From: Oryzias latipes
Taxonomy: Eukaryota > Chordata > Actinopteri > Beloniformes > Adrianichthyidae
DNA: 64,000 nt
Direction: 5' to 3'
Assembly (NCBI RefSeq): GCF_002234675.1
Contig: NC_019859.2
Span: forward strand, 29,210,434 to 29,274,433
Position numbers and translations under genes: made by a program. Numbering within the stretch: the first letter of the stretch is position 1; each line of letters begins with the position of its first letter. The notes beneath the pieces were generated by a model. The model saw only the letters and a list, made by a program, of their open reading frames with translations, was not told the origin of the DNA and made no database searches. Shown here in pieces: positions 45,984-58,329 of this stretch.

Positions 45984-48209
45984 AGTTTTTCTGAATTGTT
46001 TACAGTCAAATGTTGGTACCTGAGACACAATGACCACGACATGTAACTCATTCACCAACCTCCTGAACCAAGTCCGCTAAACTCTAAGCACAGTTTCTGC
46101 TTTACACTCAAATTCCATTTCTAAAACATACTTACTTCAAAACACTAAACACAATTCTTATGAAAATATCTTTTCATAAGGAACACACTGCCATTCAAAT
46201 ATGCACAGTCACTCAACACAAGGGCAAACATGCGTCACACAAGTTTACAACTAGCAATCAGAACATTAGCATGAAAGGGCAACAGGTGTTCTCCTGTTTT
46301 GGAGCAACAGTTGTCAACATTGGGAACAGAGGCAGAACCAGACGGGTGAGAGTAAGAGGAGGTGGACGAGGAAGGCCAAAGACCGGAGTCTCTGAAATCC
46401 AAGCCCCTTTGGTTGATCATGGGGTCAACCATGGTCTAACGATGAGGAGGCTGGGCAAAGAGTACAACTAAATTTGAGCAGGTACACTTTCCGAAATGAG
46501 AATAGGTAAAAAAAATCTACTCTCACTTGAAAATGGCAGTACTGGACATCCCTACAGTATTCAGTGAGTACAGAATTACCGTTTTGCCTGTTGACTGTTC
46601 TGCAGAACTGTACAAATAATGTGAAGTATATTTCACGTATTTAGGAAATATATATCTACTTTAATTTACAGTATTTTACTATTTGTTTGGCAGAACTGAT
46701 TGATTACTAACACAAGGTGATCAGGAACGTGTTCTCTCTCCTGAACAGGAAACTGAAATCATGAACATGGTCCTAGAAAACAACGCCATAAGATTGTGGC
46801 ATATACAAAGAACAATGGTAAAAAATGGTGACATATTTCAAAATATTAATGGAGAAGCCTATCAACAGTGTATCATCAAGACCGTGTCTTGTGCAGAAAT
46901 CATCTCAGGATGAAGCAGGTCTATAGGGTGCCATTTGAACGCAATTCAGAAAGAGTCAAAGAATTACGATATAACTATGTGTAAGTGAGTTACCCAACTG
47001 ATGCATTCACTCAATACTGTTTACAGTAAATTATACATATGTGAATATTGCAATCATAATGACTGTACTTAACTATAGTGATCACTCCGTGTCTATTTCT
47101 GATATCGTCATGTGTGTTTCAGAGAGTCCTGGAGCTAGAGGTGGCTGCATAGGAGCACCAGTTCATCTTCATTGATGAGGTTGGGTTTAGCGTCACAAAA
47201 AGACGAAAGAGGGGAAGGAATATCATCGGACAGGTTGCCATTGTTGAAGTCCCTGGCTAGCACAGAGGGAGCATCACAATGTGTGCAGCGCTTACCCACC
47301 ACGGCGTCATCCATCACCATGCTACCTTTGACCCCTATCACCGTCCATCTGATGGCATTCCTGGACACCCAACACAACACACTCATTCCACCAGATCAGG
47401 TAGATGGCCCAGTGCAGCTCAAGTACGTTGTCATATGGGACAACTTAAGTTTCCACGGGGCTGCTCTCGTACATAACTGGCTCACAGCCTACCAATGCTT
47501 TTAAGTTGTTTATTTCCCTCCATATTCTCTATTCCTCAATCCTATTGAGGATTTTTTTTTCTGAATGTAGATGGAAAGTGTATAACTGGAATCCACAAAT
47601 GAGTCTACCTCTTCTCCAAGCTATGGAGGGCGCATGTGGAGATAGAGCAGCTCATGCTTTTCATAGCAGGGTTGGTCATACTAGGCGGTGTTTTCCCTGC
47701 TGCTTGGCCAGTGAAACCATTGCTTGTGATGTGGATGAAGTGCTGTGGACAGCGCACAACAGTTGTTGTTGTTTTGTATGTAGTGTATGTTGTGTTGTTT
47801 AGGAATGGAATGTACACCGTGTACATTGTTTTTGTGGGGATAATAAAATAAGCTTCTACCATGTATTTGTGTGTGCAGAGTATAAAAATATTATCAAATA
47901 TCTTACAACACACTTATGAACTGTCTGTAGTACATGAACCAAGAAAAAGCCCAAGTCATTCTGATGAATGAAGACGTGTTTTCTATTCATCATGGTGTTC
48001 AGCTGTTTCCTATAAATGTCTATTCATGTAGGTTTGTGTGTCAAATAAAAGTGCAATCATATTTTGAGAGGAAATAACATAGTTTTGAATGTCATTTTGC
48101 AGGAGTTTTTTTTGCCCATTTCTATATTATTTTATTTGTGTATAGAGTTATGAGAATACGGGGCATGCTTTCAGAAGATGTGTTTAAACAACTGAGAAAA
48201 ACTGTAAAC
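45984..48209 (+). mobile_element. IS630/Tc1-like transposon with degenerate transposase
   Basis: Imperfect terminal inverted repeats: ACAGTTTTTCTGAATTGTTT near 45984 and the reverse complement of AAACAACTGAGAAAAACTGT ending near 48207, agreeing at about 19 of 23 positions. The interior holds the broken transposase (46270-47760). Not one of the fish Tc1 families I know well; the family name is open. Confidence 0.55.
46270..47760 (+). pseudogene. IS630/Tc1-like DDE transposase, frameshifted
   Basis: Segments in different frames follow the order of an IS630/Tc1 transposase. There is an N-terminal helix-turn-helix part (ETEIMNMVLENNAI near 46750) and a basic GRGR linker. The first acidic residue is in FIFIDEVGF (47162-47188), the second in VVIWDNLSFH (GAC at 47439-47441) and the third in LNPIED (GAG at 47547-47549). 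All three catalytic positions are recognisable, but stops and at least two frameshifts separate them, so no active enzyme is encoded. Confidence 0.65.
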
Positions 48210-48814
48210 AGGAAATACAAATAAATACTGAGATTTTTAGTATTAAAAGGATTGGAGTAATACATATAAAATGCATTTATAGTACACAAAGTCTGCTTCT
48301 CCCTTTTTCGTCTTCTTTGTCCGGGTTCTATCAACTCTTCAAGTGCTCTTTTACTCTCTCATGTCCTCTCATTCCCACTCTTCTTCTTTGTTTTCTAGCA
48401 TCTGCCATTTTTGTTGAAGACAGGTGAAATCACTTGTTCCCTTTTATAACCTACCTGAGTGATGCATTTTCAAAGTAGCATGTGTGCTTCCACACCTTGT
48501 AAACGTGGTTTTCCAGTTCTTTCACTAGTGTGGTCGTTGGTAATCTGGGGTTTTGTAATAACAAGAATGTAACGTCACAACCCGTGTCTTTGTCTAAGGT
48601 GTGAAAATGGGTACAGAAATGTACAAATGTGCAATGTTTTGCAAAAAGGGTGAAGCAAACTTTATGTGTAATGTTGTGCAAATCTGCTGAGGTGTTTTGC
48701 TCATTGGAGTATGATTTTGCAAATTTTTATTTTTATTTTAGTGCGTAAACAACTGTAAAAACTGTAACAACATTGGACCTTGATTTTTTTAAAAATCCGA
48801 ATTGCTTTTAGTTT

Positions 48815-49205
48815 GTGACCGTCCAGAACCCTCAGGTCCTCAGGGACAGATCCGCTGGTGGTCCCAAAGGTCAGAACAAAGACCCACAGTGAGGCCACAT
48901 TCCAGCACTGTGGGTCTCACCTGTGGAAAAACCTCCTGAAGATGTCAGGCCTTCATCCGCTGTAGAAGTTTATAAGGAGAAGCTCAAAACTAATCTTTTT
49001 GGCTTTGCTTTAATTCATTTTTCCATTTCCCTAATGTTTTACAGTGCTTTGATGTTATGGACTGTTTCTCCCAGTCTGCATGTGTGTATGGAGGCTATTA
49101 TTGTGATTTCTGTTTTTGCAATTATTTTTATTGTCATCTGTTTATTTATTTCATTTGAAGTACTTTTAGGTGGTCTGTGACAGGAGAAGCGCTCTATAAC
49201 TAAAA
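48815..49205 (+). mobile_element. 3' end of an L2-type LINE
   Basis: Broken frames read LRSSGTDPLVVPKVRTK and, downstream, PEDVRPSSAVEVYKEKLKT, the C-terminal stretch after the RT domain in L2-like LINEs. These are followed by a 3' UTR ending GAAGCGCTCTATAACTAAAA. 5'-truncated copy. Confidence 0.65.
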
Positions 49206-49360
49206 TCTGACTGTGTGTCTATGTGTGTGTAGTAATGTATGTGAGTGGATGGGGGTGTGTGTTTGTGAATGTGTATGTATGTGTGTGCTTGTTTTTTTTT
49301 TTTTGCATTTATCTGTGTATATGTGTGTGTGTGTGCATTAATTTTTGTGTGTGTTATAAA
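49206..49360. repeat. Imperfect (GT)n tract
   Basis: GTGTGT-rich, with GTAT and a T12 interruption, directly after the LINE tail. Confidence 0.8.
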
Positions 49361-50089
49361 ACTGCAGAACAGTCTTCCTTCAGGACTCCTTCTTTGTTTT
49401 CTAGCTCCTTCCATTTTGCTGATCTGCTGGCCTCAGTCATGGAAAAGTAGCTCCACAGCCACACCCATGTGAGTTTCTCTCCAAATTCCTGTTTCTTCAC
49501 GCCTTAAGAAGCGCAGATATCATCTCCTCTTTGACATCTTCTGCATTCTTGTGTCAGCACTCGCTAATGTCGCAGAGCGCCATGCCTGGACCTGTTTCCC
49601 CTGACAGGCCTGGACCCTTCTGCTGGGGGACAGCCTCCAGCCCCGCCCGGACCGGACTGAAACATCCGCGCGTTGTCAGACTTAAGACTGAAAAAGGTCC
49701 GGTAACGAGAAGAGGGAAGTTCTTAGCTTAACGTCAAATGAATGTGCAGACATTTGTCAGTGCTAAAGAACCCCAGACTCGTTTTAGAAAGGAGGTTCCT
49801 GCAACGAGATTGTTTGGTGTTGTGCTGAAACTGATCCTGGCCAGTGAAAAGAGAACAAAGGGTTCTGTGAAAACTGAAGGAAGCCTCAGTGAAAGTCTTC
49901 TTTTGTGGAAGAAGTTTCTTAGCAGACAGCTTTTGTGCTGGATTTTTTGTAATGCATCCCAGCAAACACACTCACGCCTCTCAGAATGAGCAAAAAATGC
50001 TCCAATAATTTAAAAAAAGGTCAAGTTTTGCAAAAAAGAGGTACTTGGAAAGTTCTGATGTGTCAGAAAACCTACTCAAATGGAAATGG

Positions 50090-50555
50090 TGTCTTTGGCG
50101 TTTTCTTTAACAAGTTATTGTGGCATTTCTCTGATGATGAAAGATGTGTAAGAAGATCATTTTACCTAAGATTGAATTTCCAAGTATTTTATCATTGTAA
50201 TTGTTATGACTCAAGAGCAGACGAAAAAATGCTGTTTGAAAAAGATCGTGTTTGCGACACTGAAAAAACGCTGGGCGGGTCAGGAGCTTCCTGCTATGTT
50301 CCATTCTGATGCGTCCACTTGTGAACGACGAGGTCCATGTACGTCTTTGTTTTCCTCGTCTGAGCTGGCAGCTGGCCCAAAACTGTACAGCTGGATAACT
50401 CTGATATTACTCACCATTTTTGTTGCACCCGTCATGCTAGATTAGGGGTGTGAGGGGCTGTAAGCTGCCAGGAGGGCGTATAAACAGAGAACTCTCAGCA
50501 ATAGGGAGAGGTGAATTTCTATGAACTACTGCAGAAATTCTGCAGAAACTATGTC
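50090..50555. mobile_element. MITE family B, copy 2
   Basis: Homologous over several hundred bases to 43546-44030, including CAAAACTGTACAGCTGGATA and CATTTTTGTTGCACCCGTCA. The left end is degraded. Confidence 0.55.
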
Positions 50556-51515
50556 CTTTTTATTATTTATTTTGGCTAAAAAAATAAAATCATAATTGGA
50601 AGACTACTGGGAAGACTTTGAAAGTGTCTCAAAAGAGGATCGGAGTGGGATTTCAATCACCACAATCTCAGAGGTTTTGCTCCAATGGCTCCTGAAGGTG
50701 ACGCAACTGTTACCTTCACTGCCAAAGGGAAAATTCCTCATTAATGACTTCTGACAAGCCAGTTAGCTTGAAGCAAAACAGTCCACTTTTTTAATGATTT
50801 CACAACCTGCCCAACCATGAGAACTGTTGAAGTGTTGAGTTTAGTCCATTAAAAAAAAATACCGCAGATGTGATCCAGCAGAACTCAAAACAGCACAATT
50901 GACCATTTTGCAGGTATGACCTCCTCTTATTATGCTTTTAATTCTCACAAAAGGTTTTGTTGAAAGATGAATCACAACACAAGTTCATGCTGCTTTTCTG
51001 CAGTGTTACTGATTTTTCACCAAACCAGGTTGTTTTATTACTGCTTTCTTTCATGTTCAAAAAAATGAATGTCAGATTAGCATTATGAGCACGCCCCCCA
51101 CCACCACCACACACGCACACATGCCAGTGGCGGGACGTGCATTTCACACCTGGGCCTTCAGTAGTTCTATGTCTGAATCACTCAACCCTTCATGAACCAT
51201 TTTACGATGCAGAAATGAACTTTGCATTGCAGATTGGAAATTCCTGTAGCCACAATAAATGCCTCTAAATGAACTGAATAAATGAAACAATAAATAACCA
51301 TGTCGGGCAACTAAAGCCAGCAAAAAACATTGTAATTAATCACATTAATTTGGAATATAATTTATTATGATACTTATCACTAAAGCCTCTTTGGACAGGC
51401 TTATCATCAGACTAGTTAGTATTCAGAGATTATTTAACTTATTGTTAATGTGTTTAAATTAAACTTAATAACAATAACAATTAGTTGTTAGTAGGCTGCT
51501 AGAAGTTAAAAGCTG
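50556..51515. other. Gene-free stretch with repeat-like segments
   Basis: A block beginning CCAGTGGCGGGACGTGCATT near 51123 resembles a known fish repeat terminus; the rest is unassigned. Confidence 0.4.
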
Positions 51516-51519
51516 GGGA

Positions 51520-52195
51520 AACTATGGTGCACTGGGGTTCTGTCCTCTTTTCTCATCTACTTCTACCCTTCCTCTCTTCTCTATTCTTGATCATTATTCA
51601 ACATTTAGTTCTCCATGCCTCTGTTTTATGCAGTGCGATTCACGTACTCTCCCTCTTTCCCTCTCCCCTCTGGGGAGTGGGAGTGCTTCCAGATTCCAGT
51701 TGGCTCATCCGTGCTCCTGTACCTGACCGTGTACCTCGTCTCTGGCTCGTCTCTGCTCCTGCTCCTACACCTGGCTGTGGATCCTGTCTCCGGCTCAACT
51801 CGCGTCCCCAACTGTCCCCCTGACTCCGTCTGGATGAAGCTCCTCTGCTGGACTTTATATATGTAGTTGTAGAGTTAGATAAGTTAATTCTTCTCTATGA
51901 GTTCTGGTAAATCACCTGTCCGTCCTGGGGGAGGATCCCTCCTTCATGTGGGGACCCCTGAGGTTTCTTCGTTTTTTCCGGAATCCGTTTTTTTTTTTTT
52001 AGGAGTTTTTCCTTACTGCAAAGAGGGGTCTGAGGGCAGGGATGCCCAGTTTAGCTTAGTCAGTTTCTTAGTTCAGTTTAGTATTTTTCTATTGAATTCT
52101 ATGTAATTATGATCCTTTTGATTTTATTTTTAACTTTTCAGACGACTGTTGTTGTGAATTTGGGCTATGAAAATAAAATTGAATTGAATTGAATT
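51520..52195 (+). mobile_element. LINE 3' UTR and tail
   Basis: Pyrimidine-rich sequence, then a GGAGTTTTTCCTTACTGC box, GTGAATTTGGGCTATGAAAA and an AATAAAATTGAATTGAATTG tail, the arrangement at the 3' end of many teleost LINEs. The open frames over 51520-51866 are part of this UTR. Confidence 0.65.
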
Positions 52196-53290
52196 TCACT
52201 CATCAAAAAATCTGATTATTTAAAGACAAAATCCATTCTCCTCTCTTTCCACAAAAACATCTCCATCACCCTGTCGTGTAGATTATTGTGCTTCAGTTCT
52301 GTTCTTTTCCATTTCATCAAAGCCGAGTCTGTCATGTTGTGTTGGTATAGGTTTTAATTCACTTTAGAGCTGAAAATGTCCGCTCGACAGACGCAGTGGA
52401 TACAGGGATGGTCAGCGGCAAACACATTAATCTGTGCGGCTACTTCATGATTGACTCAGAATATTTCTGATGAAGGAAAATTTTTTATGGCGTACATTAC
52501 AGTCAGTCAGCTCTGTTTTTAACTGAGATGGATCAAAAAGTCGTCCATGGCTCTGTGTCAAACTGGACATGGCTGCATGCGTCTTCCTGAAACTTCTGTC
52601 CAACCAGAAGGTCTGGCTAGTAACTGCCATAAGTCATAATAGTGTCTCCATCATGACGGAGGGCCTCATTCTGCATGTCTGCCACGTCTCCATCTGCATT
52701 GTCTTACAAAGTGTCCTTGTTTTCCATGATTGCAACATCTAACATTTTTTTGCATCTTAGCCTAATGTTGATCCCAGGCATGCGTCCCATGGGCATTAAG
52801 CTCACGCAAACCACAGGTTATTGGGGCGCTACAGGAAGTTACTACAGCGCCACACACTGATTTGGGCTAGCAGTCAAGAAAACGCAACTTAAACAATGGA
52901 GCATAATGTTTATGAGTGGCAGCTAATCCAGCACTGAATTCAAACACTCGAACAAATCAAGCTTTAAATTCCAGCACGTTTTCATTTTCTCTTGCCTGCA
53001 GGCAGAAATCGCACTATAATCTGGGGTTTACTGCATCTAATCACCATGTTGTCCAAACAGTGATTCACACTAGTCCGGCACTGCTGATCTTCTGCTGACC
53101 CTAACTCGATGCATAACTTGTCTTCTGTCATTCAATTCCTTTAAAGAATCTGGCTTTCCTATGAATGGGTGTAGTTCAGGTGGTTGGGTCTGTTCCACTG
53201 ACTGTGTTATCTGCTTTTGAACTGTTCAATTTTCCACGGTAAAAACCCCTTCCATAGGTGTAGTCTGAAGAATGCTGACTTCCATGGGCA
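52196..53290. other. Gene-free stretch
   Basis: A segment at 52340-52620 might be a decayed hAT/ZBED-type transposase on the - strand (frames containing LKTELTDCNV), but the match is too short to call. Otherwise unassigned. Confidence 0.35.
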
Positions 53291-53502
53291 TTAACCTTTG
53301 TGCTATCCCAGACACTTAAACATTGGGAGTTGGGTCATCTAGACCCCACTAGACAGTGCTCTGAACCTTTCTTCTTCAATGATTTATGATCTTCACTGCT
53401 GTCCATGGATTACATGAAATCTTTCCACCTTTATCCACCTGTGTCATGATAGGGAGAACATGACAATGTATGGGTGGGGTCATAGGATAGCACAAGGGTT
53501 AA
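53291..53502 (-). mobile_element. TTAA-type MITE, copy 3 (inverted)
   Basis: Starts TTAACCTTTGTGCTATCC and ends GGATAGCACAAGGGTTAA, with TTAA at both ends. The interior is the reverse complement of copies 1 and 2. Confidence 0.75.
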
Positions 53503-53999
53503 ATAATTATTTCCAGCCACAGGGTTAAAGGGTGAAACTACCATTCTTGATGTTAAGGGGAAGAAGAAAACATACCTATCCATCTTGTAACTGTATCCGT
53601 CTTTGATTTTCAGTCAAAACACTGAAAGCAGCATAATAAAAGGAGATCAGGTGAAGTTAAACCTATAGGCCACAGTCTGCCCCTGACACCAAAGGAAAGC
53701 AGATGAAAGCAAACAAAACCATTTAAAGAAGTTGATCAACCCTATCATTCCCTGCCTCCAGAAACAGAAGCACCTAAGACAAACTTTCAGCCATCCAGCA
53801 GCTCTAAAAACACCATCTACTCTGCACATTTACACTTAATGTGTCCCAAACACTGCTAATTCTCTGCAGATCCAACTATCAATTTTTTACTTTGCACTTG
53901 TAGCTGAGGAACACCACACAGGAACACACTCTATTTCAAGGCGATCATAAAGGATTAAGTGTAGTTCTAAGTTTTCTTTTATGTAACGATGGTTACATT

Positions 54000-54200
54000 C
54001 AATCTGTACACTGAAGGTCCCTGTGCAAAACCCTTCATCCTGGAGTCTGGGTTCCCCTGTGCTTGTGAGGCCCGAATAAAATACGGGGTTGTGTCAGGAA
54101 GGGCATCCAGCATAAAAATCTTTGCCAAATCAAACGTGCTGGTTAGTGAAAACTGATTTGCTCCGTCCAGCGACCGCCAACAGGAAGTGCTGAGAAGTGA
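54000..54200. mobile_element. Interspersed repeat (LINE-derived?)
   Basis: Contains GGGTTGTGTCAGGAAGGGCA followed by TCCAGCATAAAAATCTTTGC, a block I recognise as widespread in teleost genomes, probably the 3' part of a non-LTR element. Confidence 0.45.
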
Positions 54201-55610
54201 GAAACATCAGTGATGTGAGGCCCAAGTGGGAAATCAGGAAGTCCTCTGATCAACAAATATTCGAAAGGATTTTATAAGGAAAAAGGATAAAAATCTTGAT
54301 GTTGGTGGGGGTTAAGAGTATCAACATACTCAAAGATCTGATTATATAGAAGGTTTTACAAGCAGAAAGGGCAGGTGCCCATTAGTATTGGAGCCATAAA
54401 ATGACTAACAGAGAAAAAGGATGAAAGTATTTCTTTTTCCAGGAATGTATTTTACCAGTCTGGGTATTTTGCTGCATTTTGAGAAGAAATAAAACCCTCC
54501 ACATTTCCAATTTGTTTTGATTATTAGTTCTTCCAAATTAGTTTATACAGAATTTCTTGAACCTTTTTCAATCCTTTTTTGATCTTTCGTGCAAGTTGGA
54601 AAAAAATTACTTTTTTGCTGGAAAGAAGGCCTTTTTTACTTTTTTCGGATTTAGTTTTGCCATACTAGTAACATCTTTTCCTGTTAAGTGCATGCCTGAC
54701 ATGAGTCTACTGCCTCAAAATGATTATCTGCAGCAAAAAGGAGCATCTGGTTTGTATTCTCCGGAGGTGTGGTGTCAGCACACATGGCCACAGGCATCTT
54801 TTGGTTAAAAGTAATCAGCTTGAAAATCACCACAAATACAGAACATACATGGCTGCCTGGATTTCAGAGACTGAAAATGGATCCAGAACCCTCTGCGTTT
54901 CAAAATAGGGTGTCAGTGTTTTAAAGGTTTTGCGTGATGCAGGGTGGGGTGAAAAATCCTTTGGGGGCATTTTAAAAGAATGAGGTGAAAAAAAACAGCA
55001 AACAGGCAAGGGCTTGTTCCTATTTTGAGTGATGGATGTGCCAAAGTACAGTTGTAAAATAATAACCCACAGACAAATGCTTGGCCGGGAATCCAACTTT
55101 TCTGAGCCAAGCCTTGAGTAAGACTCAACCAGAATGTCTGCAACAACACCCCCCGTAACCCTGCAGGCTGTAACGGCTCCGTTTGAGGCTAGAGTTTCAG
55201 ATGTGAAGATCGTGTGCACGCATGGGAAAGGTGACTTCTTATGTAAAGGTGGACTTCTTATGTTATGTATGATAACGGGACAAACAGGTATGCCGGAGAG
55301 CCCCTAATTAAAAAGCACTCAATACTCCAGATTTATGGACCCCCCCCCCTTGTTTCTTTAAACAAACTGGCTTGGGGAGCGCAGACTTCAGGCCCAAAGA
55401 AAAGTGGTAGGAGGGATTTCACATTTCACTTCACTTTTTACAGTGTAAAACAGTACAAACATGGAACAGAGAAATAAGTCAAAAACATTTGTTACCGCTA
55501 AATTCCACCAAAAAAAAAAAAAAAGCTGTCAGAGAACAAAGACAATTTTGAAAACGTGTCAAAGACATGTTAAATAAATTCTAAAACCATGAGTGGCACA
55601 ATTTTTTCCT
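54201..55610. other. Gene-free stretch
   Basis: A - strand open frame of 130 codons at 54827-55219 lacks recognisable features. A14 and C8 runs near 55340 and 55510. Confidence 0.45.
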
Positions 55611-55616
55611 TCACAG

Positions 55617-55840
55617 CCATACAGTCCTGGTTAGACTCCCAGCTGGGTCCTTTCAGTGTGGAGTTTCCATGTTCTTCTGGTAGATGCATGGGTTTTCTTT
55701 AGCTTCTTCCCACAGTCCAAAATCATGATGCACAGGTGATCCAGAATTGTGCATTAGGTGTGAATATGGTTGTGTGGTCCTTGAATGGACTGGAAAGGCT
55801 GGGATAGGCTCCAGCAACCACAAATGGCAATTACCAGAAA
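55617..55840 (+). mobile_element. Teleost interspersed repeat
   Basis: Contains CAGTGTGGAGTTTCCATGTT, CTTCCCACAGTCCAAAATCA and GGCTGGGATAGGCTCCAGCA, three blocks in the order of a very abundant fish repeat. Confidence 0.6.
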
Positions 55841-56237
55841 ATAAGTGTTACATTTTAGAAGAAACTTAAATGCCAAACACTTAATGCAAAAATGATAAAG
55901 TTTACATTTCATGTTTGAATAGTTTGAAAGGAATCTGTTAATTGAAACAGGAATGAAGCAGTGACAGAAGATGGACAGGTGTGACAGGTGTTTCCGCTTC
56001 ACATTAGACTAAAAACTGGTGAAAGAGCACATGGGGGTTGTTTGGTTTTACACGAGGTCTGGAGGTAAAGGTCCAATGGAGAGAGAGGTCCATTGAGGTG
56101 TGACCTGGTTTTAAACACAATCGAGTTTGCCATTTCTTCTGTCATGCAAAAAGAATTCAGGGGCTGGGTGAATGAGGGAGGTGCGGCCCAGCTCGTCCTG
56201 TCAGAAGGGCCTGCATGGCTCCTCCCCCGTAGGAGCA

Positions 56238-56248
56238 GAATAAAAAAC
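56238..56248 (+). promoter_or_regulatory. Keratin 2 TATA-like box
   Basis: AATAAAAAAC about 80 bases before the ATG at 56323; no better TATA element is near. Confidence 0.45.
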
Positions 56249-56322
56249 AAAGCCGCAGAGGAGCACAACATCTCAGCCAGCTCCACCTCTCCAAGCAGGC
56301 CGATCTCCGACCACACTGCACA

Positions 56323-58195
56323 ATGAGTAACTATTCTAGCATGCACTTGTCCTCACGCTCCTCTGGAGCAGGAGGCTCAAGTATGGGCTTGAATCAAAGA
56401 TATGCTTCCAGCGTCTATGCTGGCTCAGGCGGCAGAGGGACCAGAGTCTCTGTTTCCTCTGGTTCTTTTGGGGCCGGAGGTGGTCTTGGTTCTGGTGGTT
56501 TTGCTTTTGGCTCAGGAGGTAGTGCAGGCTTTGCTGGCGGTGCAGGCGGTGCAGGCAGTGGAGACTTCCAACTTGGAGCCAATGACAAGGCCACCATGCA
56601 GAACCTCAATGACCGGCTTGCCAGCTACCTGGAGAAGGTGCGCACCCTGGAGAAGGCGAACAGTGAGCTCGAGCTCAAGATCCGAAATTTCCTGGACAGC
56701 AAAGCTGCCCCCGCCGGCCGTGACTATTCAAAGTTCTATGCCACCATCGTAGAACTGCAGGGAAAGGTACGGTTCCTGAATGTTATTGCGACTCTTATGA
56801 TGCAGACTTGAGATGTCAGTTCAGCAGATTGTTTTTACAGAGTTACATTGATGAGGAAGAAAAATGTGTCTTTATCTCACAGATCCAGGACGGGTACCGT
56901 ACCAAAGGAAGCATTCAAATTTCTTTGGATAACGCCAGGCTGGCCGCTGATGACTTCAGAAGCAAGTACGTATCACAGCGGGAGAACAGAGAAGCATGAA
57001 TGCACGTGGAAGACCTGCATGAAGGATGTTCAAGTCTAACCGCACACGTCTCGGTCCATTACAGGTTTGAGACCGAGCTCTGCATGCGCCAGTCAGTGGA
57101 GGCAGACATTGCTGAGCTGAGGAGAGTGCTTGACCAGCTGACCCTTGCCAGGTCAGACTTGGAGCTCCAGATTGAAGGCCTCAGGGAGGAGCTGGTCTTC
57201 CTCAAGAAGAACCACGAGGAGGTGTGTAGTAAATGTGAGGAAAATATCTTAAAGGGAACACAGAACATGAATAACAAGCAAATTCCATGTGTTTAACAGG
57301 AAATGGCGTCAATGAGGACTCAGGTCACTGGTCAGGTCAACGTTGAGGTGGACGCAAAACCACAGGAGGACTTGAGTGCCATCATGGCTGAGATCCGTGA
57401 GCAGTACGAGGCCATGGCTAATAAAAACAAGAAAGAACTTCAAGAGTGGTACGATAAAAAGGTGAGAGAATAGTTTCAACTGGACTGCATGAACTTCTTT
57501 GAAACCATGTGCTAAGTGAAAACCCAATGTTCCTTCTCATCTTCCACAGGCAGAGGGGCTGAAGTCAGAGATGTCTGTGAAACAAGAAACTTTAATCTCG
57601 TCAAAGTCCGAAATCTCAGATCTCAATCGGACACTTCAAAACCTGCAAATAGAGCTGCAGTCTCAACTCAGTTTGGTAAATGATCACTGTGTGCTCTGCT
57701 CCTGTCTCCTCTGAGTCTTCCCTGGTCTTCAGCGCCCTCACACTCTCTCTGCTCCACAGAAAGCTGCTCTGGAGGGCCAATTACACGAAACAGAGGCACG
57801 CTTTTCTTCTCAGATCTCTGCCTTCCAGCAAAAGGTATCAGTTCTGGAGGAGCAGTTAGTCATGATGCGCAACGACATGGAACACCAAAGTCGAGAATAC
57901 CAGATCTTGTTTGACATCAAGACCAGACTGGAGATGGAGATTGCAGAATACAGAAGGCTGTTGGATGGAGAGGCCACGTGAGTAGAAACGACACAAACCA
58001 GCTTTGAAACTGAAGCTTTGTTGTGGCTTTGATGGAAACTGATTTTTTTCTCTCTGTCCTTGCAGGCAAACCTCCTCCACCTCCTCTTCCAAATCCTCCA
58101 GCACTTCCTCCACCACGACCAAAAAGATCATTGTGGTCACTGAGGAGATCAAGGACGGAGTGGTTGTGACATCCTCCTCACAGGTTTCCTCTTAA
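56323..58195 (+). CDS. Type I keratin (copy 2, seven coding exons)
   Basis: Epithelial acidic keratin. Exons: 56323-56766, 56883-56965, 57065-57221, 57300-57461, 57550-57675, 57760-57977, 58066-58195; 439 residues, no stops. Head of about 85 residues rich in Gly/Ser, helix initiation motif [20 protein letters not shown], complete rod, termination motif [14 protein letters not shown], and a Ser/Thr-rich tail ending [11 protein letters not shown]. Exon sizes 83, 157, 162 and 126 match the canonical type I gene. Exon 1 runs uninterrupted across the motif that is split in copy 1. It resembles fish K13/K50-like type I keratins, but a symbol would be a guess. Confidence 0.93.
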
Positions 58196-58272
58196 GGAAA
58201 AGATGAAGGGCGACATGATGAGGTCTGAAGTCATCACCTGAACCGTTGTTGCTTCTCTGAAGTTGCAAAAAA

Positions 58273-58278
58273 AATAAA
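58273..58278 (+). terminator. Keratin 2 polyadenylation signal
   Basis: AATAAA 77 bases after the stop codon. Confidence 0.8.
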
Positions 58279-58329
58279 GCCTCTCAGTTTCTCTCCATCA
58301 TCTTGTGTCATTTGTGTCTTCATAATTCC

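Noticed and set aside
51520-51866. Overlapping open frames of 83-99 codons
   Set aside because: They lie in a pyrimidine-rich LINE 3' UTR that ends in a canonical tail.
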